A DNA stretch of 13,832 nucleotides, taken from positions 1-13,832 of the forward strand of contig JANMDK010000239.1 of NCBI GenBank assembly GCA_031376265.1. Direction: 5' to 3'. A program made the translations under genes and the position numbers. Shown piece by piece: positions 12,540 to 13,832 of the stretch (positions within the stretch are counted from its first letter, which is position 1; the number at the start of each line of letters is the position of its first letter). The notes beneath the pieces were generated by a model. That model was not told the origin of the DNA. It saw only the letters and a program-made list of their open reading frames with translations, and searched no databases. The stretch comes from SZAS-79 sp031376265. GTDB taxonomy: Bacteria; Pseudomonadota; Gammaproteobacteria; Burkholderiales; SG8-39.

Positions 12540-13802
12540 ATGCAATCGCATCTTCCTCCTCCAATCCGGGCGGTACTCCGGGCGTCCGTTTACGCCTTCC
12601 TGTCCGCATGCGGCTTCACCGCAAGCGCGGAGACGTTCGACTTGCGCGGCGTGCTGCGCTACGTCGAGTCTTCGAGCCCCGAACTGGCTGCAACCGCGCA
12701 TGTGCGCGCTGGCGCGCAAGCCGAGACCATCACCGCCCGTGCCTATCCGAATCCCGACGTCGAAGTAGGCACCGGAAGCTGGCGTTCAAGGATCGGCCCC
12801 GCGAGCGGAACCGCGAGCACGATCGGCGTCTCGCAGCTGATCGAGTTGCCGAGCGTGCGCAGCGCGCGCGCCGACGTGTCCGAAGCGGGGCTGGCCGCAG
12901 CGATAGCGCAAGCCGATGCGGTGCGCCTGCAGGTCGGATACCAGGCGCGCACCGCTTTCTACGAGCTTCTGCGCCGGCAGGAAGAGGAACGCATCGCGGG
13001 CGAGACCGTGCAGCTGCTCAATCAGATGCGCGAGAAGGTGAAGGCGCGCGTCGACGTCGGCGAGGCGCCGCGATTCGAGCTGGTGCGCGCGGAAGCCGAA
13101 GGCCTCGCGGCGCAGAACGCCGCGGTGTCCGCGAGCCTGCGGGTCGACGAGGCGCGCGGCGTGCTGCGTCGCCTCTCCGGCAATACGCTGCCGCCGGTCT
13201 TCAGCGCGGGCGGCACGGTGCCGGCGCCGGCAGAGGTGCCGCCTTACGGCGTGCTCACGCCGCTGGTGCTGACGGCCCATCCCGCGCTGCGGGTTCTTGG
13301 CGCGGAACGAGAGCGGGCGCAGTCCCGCCTCGAGCTCGAGAAATCGCTTCGCAACCCGCAGCCGACGCTGCGCGCCATCGGCTCGCAGGATCCGGAGTCG
13401 AGCCAGGCCCTCGTCGGGATCTCGATTCCGCTGCCGCTCTGGAACCGGCGCGAAGGCCCGATCGCGCAGGCGCAGGCTGGCATCGCGCTTGCGGCGGCGC
13501 AGATCGAGGCACAGCGCGCCCAGTTGTTGCGCGAGCTCGACTCCGCCTACGCGCGCTTCGGGGTTTCGCAGCGCCAGATCTCGACGTTCGAGAACGGCTT
13601 GCTGCGCAGTGCCGAAGCCGGCCTGCGCGTTGCCGAAGCCGCGTACCGCGCAGGCGAACGCAGCTTCCTCGAAGTCCTTGACGCGCAGCGCACCCTGCGC
13701 TCGGTGCGCAGCGACTACAACCACGCGCTCTTCGACCGCAACGCGGCGTGGCTGGATCTCGAGCGGCTGACGGCGCGCGACCCGTTTCGCGCCACCGAGT
13801 GA
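12540..13802 (+). CDS. TolC/CzcC-family outer-membrane efflux factor
   Basis: A 420-residue outer-membrane channel subunit of a tripartite efflux system, most like the CzcC branch of metal exporters. After an N-terminal export signal (about 8-30), two repeats of outer membrane efflux protein type follow. Each has long Ala/Gln/Arg-rich helices: about 45-210, including LLRRQEEERIAGETVQLLNQ, and about 245-410, including PALRVLGAERERAQSRLELE and the closing AGERSFLEVLDAQRTLRSVR segment. The mid-protein signature VGISIPLPLWNRREGPIAQA (about 300-319) marks the second beta hairpin. The start is uncertain by three residues: ATG 12540 or TTG 12531, neither with a clear ribosome binding site. The signal contains LSAC (21-24), a possible lipobox, but a TASA/E cleavage (after residue 30) is equally possible. 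The next gene begins 10 nt later. Confidence 0.9.
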   Translation: MQSHLPPPIRAVLRASVYAFLSACGFTASAETFDLRGVLRYVESSSPELAATAHVRAGAQAETITARAYPNPDVEVGTGSWRSRIGPASGTASTIGVSQLIELPSVRSARADVSEAGLAAAIAQADAVRLQVGYQARTAFYELLRRQEEERIAGETVQLLNQMREKVKARVDVGEAPRFELVRAEAEGLAAQNAAVSASLRVDEARGVLRRLSGNTLPPVFSAGGTVPAPAEVPPYGVLTPLVLTAHPALRVLGAERERAQSRLELEKSLRNPQPTLRAIGSQDPESSQALVGISIPLPLWNRREGPIAQAQAGIALAAAQIEAQRAQLLRELDSAYARFGVSQRQISTFENGLLRSAEAGLRVAEAAYRAGERSFLEVLDAQRTLRSVRSDYNHALFDRNAAWLDLERLTARDPFRATE

Positions 13803-13812
13803 GGTGAGCGTC

Positions 13813-13832
13813 ATGAACACAACCAGGGAGTC
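13813..13832 (+). CDS. Start of next gene, probable efflux periplasmic adaptor (partial)
   Basis: Only the first six codons (MNTTRE) are in the window. AGGTGA (13802-13807), overlapping the stop of the outer-membrane factor gene, sits 5 nt before the ATG, so a real translation start is likely. A membrane fusion protein (CzcB-like) usually follows a CzcC gene; that identity is inferred from gene order only. Confidence 0.55.

Noticed and set aside
11478..12719. Minus-strand open frame of 413 codons opposite ttcA
   Set aside because: Antisense shadow of a gene with complete TtcA motifs.
12786..13820. Minus-strand open frame of 344 codons opposite the efflux channel gene
   Set aside because: Antisense shadow; no domain recognised, and the plus-strand gene is intact.

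Overview
The window is GC-rich, densely packed bacterial chromosome, most likely from a betaproteobacterium (Burkholderiales or a relative). This rests on protein resemblance and gene order, not on any marker gene. The indicators are a Bug/TctC-type solute receptor, a PTR1-like pteridine reductase overlapping ttcA with a MidA-like methyltransferase divergent to it, two glutathione S-transferases, DUF2905 and a CzcC-like efflux channel.

Layout. (1) 55-3185, plus strand: a tight run of a glutathione S-transferase (TTG start), a CCA-adding enzyme whose C-terminal half lacks HD phosphohydrolase motifs, and a membrane-anchored C13 (legumain-like) cysteine peptidase. (2) 3175-4437, minus: an ATP-grasp ligase-like protein whose 3' end overlaps the peptidase gene by 11 bp; its -10 box lies in the loop of an inverted repeat. 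(3) 4602-5468: a small DUF2905 membrane protein (minus) divergent from a YfcG-like glutathione-dependent disulfide oxidoreductase (plus). (4) 5469-7926, accessory segment: a complete two-gene toxin-antitoxin module (excisionase-type HTH antitoxin plus VapC50-like PIN toxin) with an extended -10 inside a 28-bp palindrome. It is followed by a decayed IS91-type transposase, the tail of a second VapC-like gene with a frameshift, and a possible 64-residue hydrophilic protein. (5) 7927-10744, minus: an apparent operon of MidA-like methyltransferase, a di-heme cytochrome c and a Bug/TctC periplasmic receptor, with 2-nt and -4-nt junctions. (6) 10786-12467, plus: pteridine reductase and ttcA, overlapping by GTGA. 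(7) 12540-end, plus: a TolC/CzcC-family outer-membrane efflux factor and the first codons of the next gene, probably its periplasmic adaptor.

Most genes are core housekeeping or efflux functions. The least ordinary points are the cytochrome c/Bug receptor coupling, the membrane C13 peptidase next to an HD-less Cca, and the toxin-antitoxin/IS relic cluster, which holds a 29-nt insertion made almost entirely of an inverted repeat. I do not see a clearly new multi-gene system. The cytochrome-receptor pair and the peptidase are the best leads.
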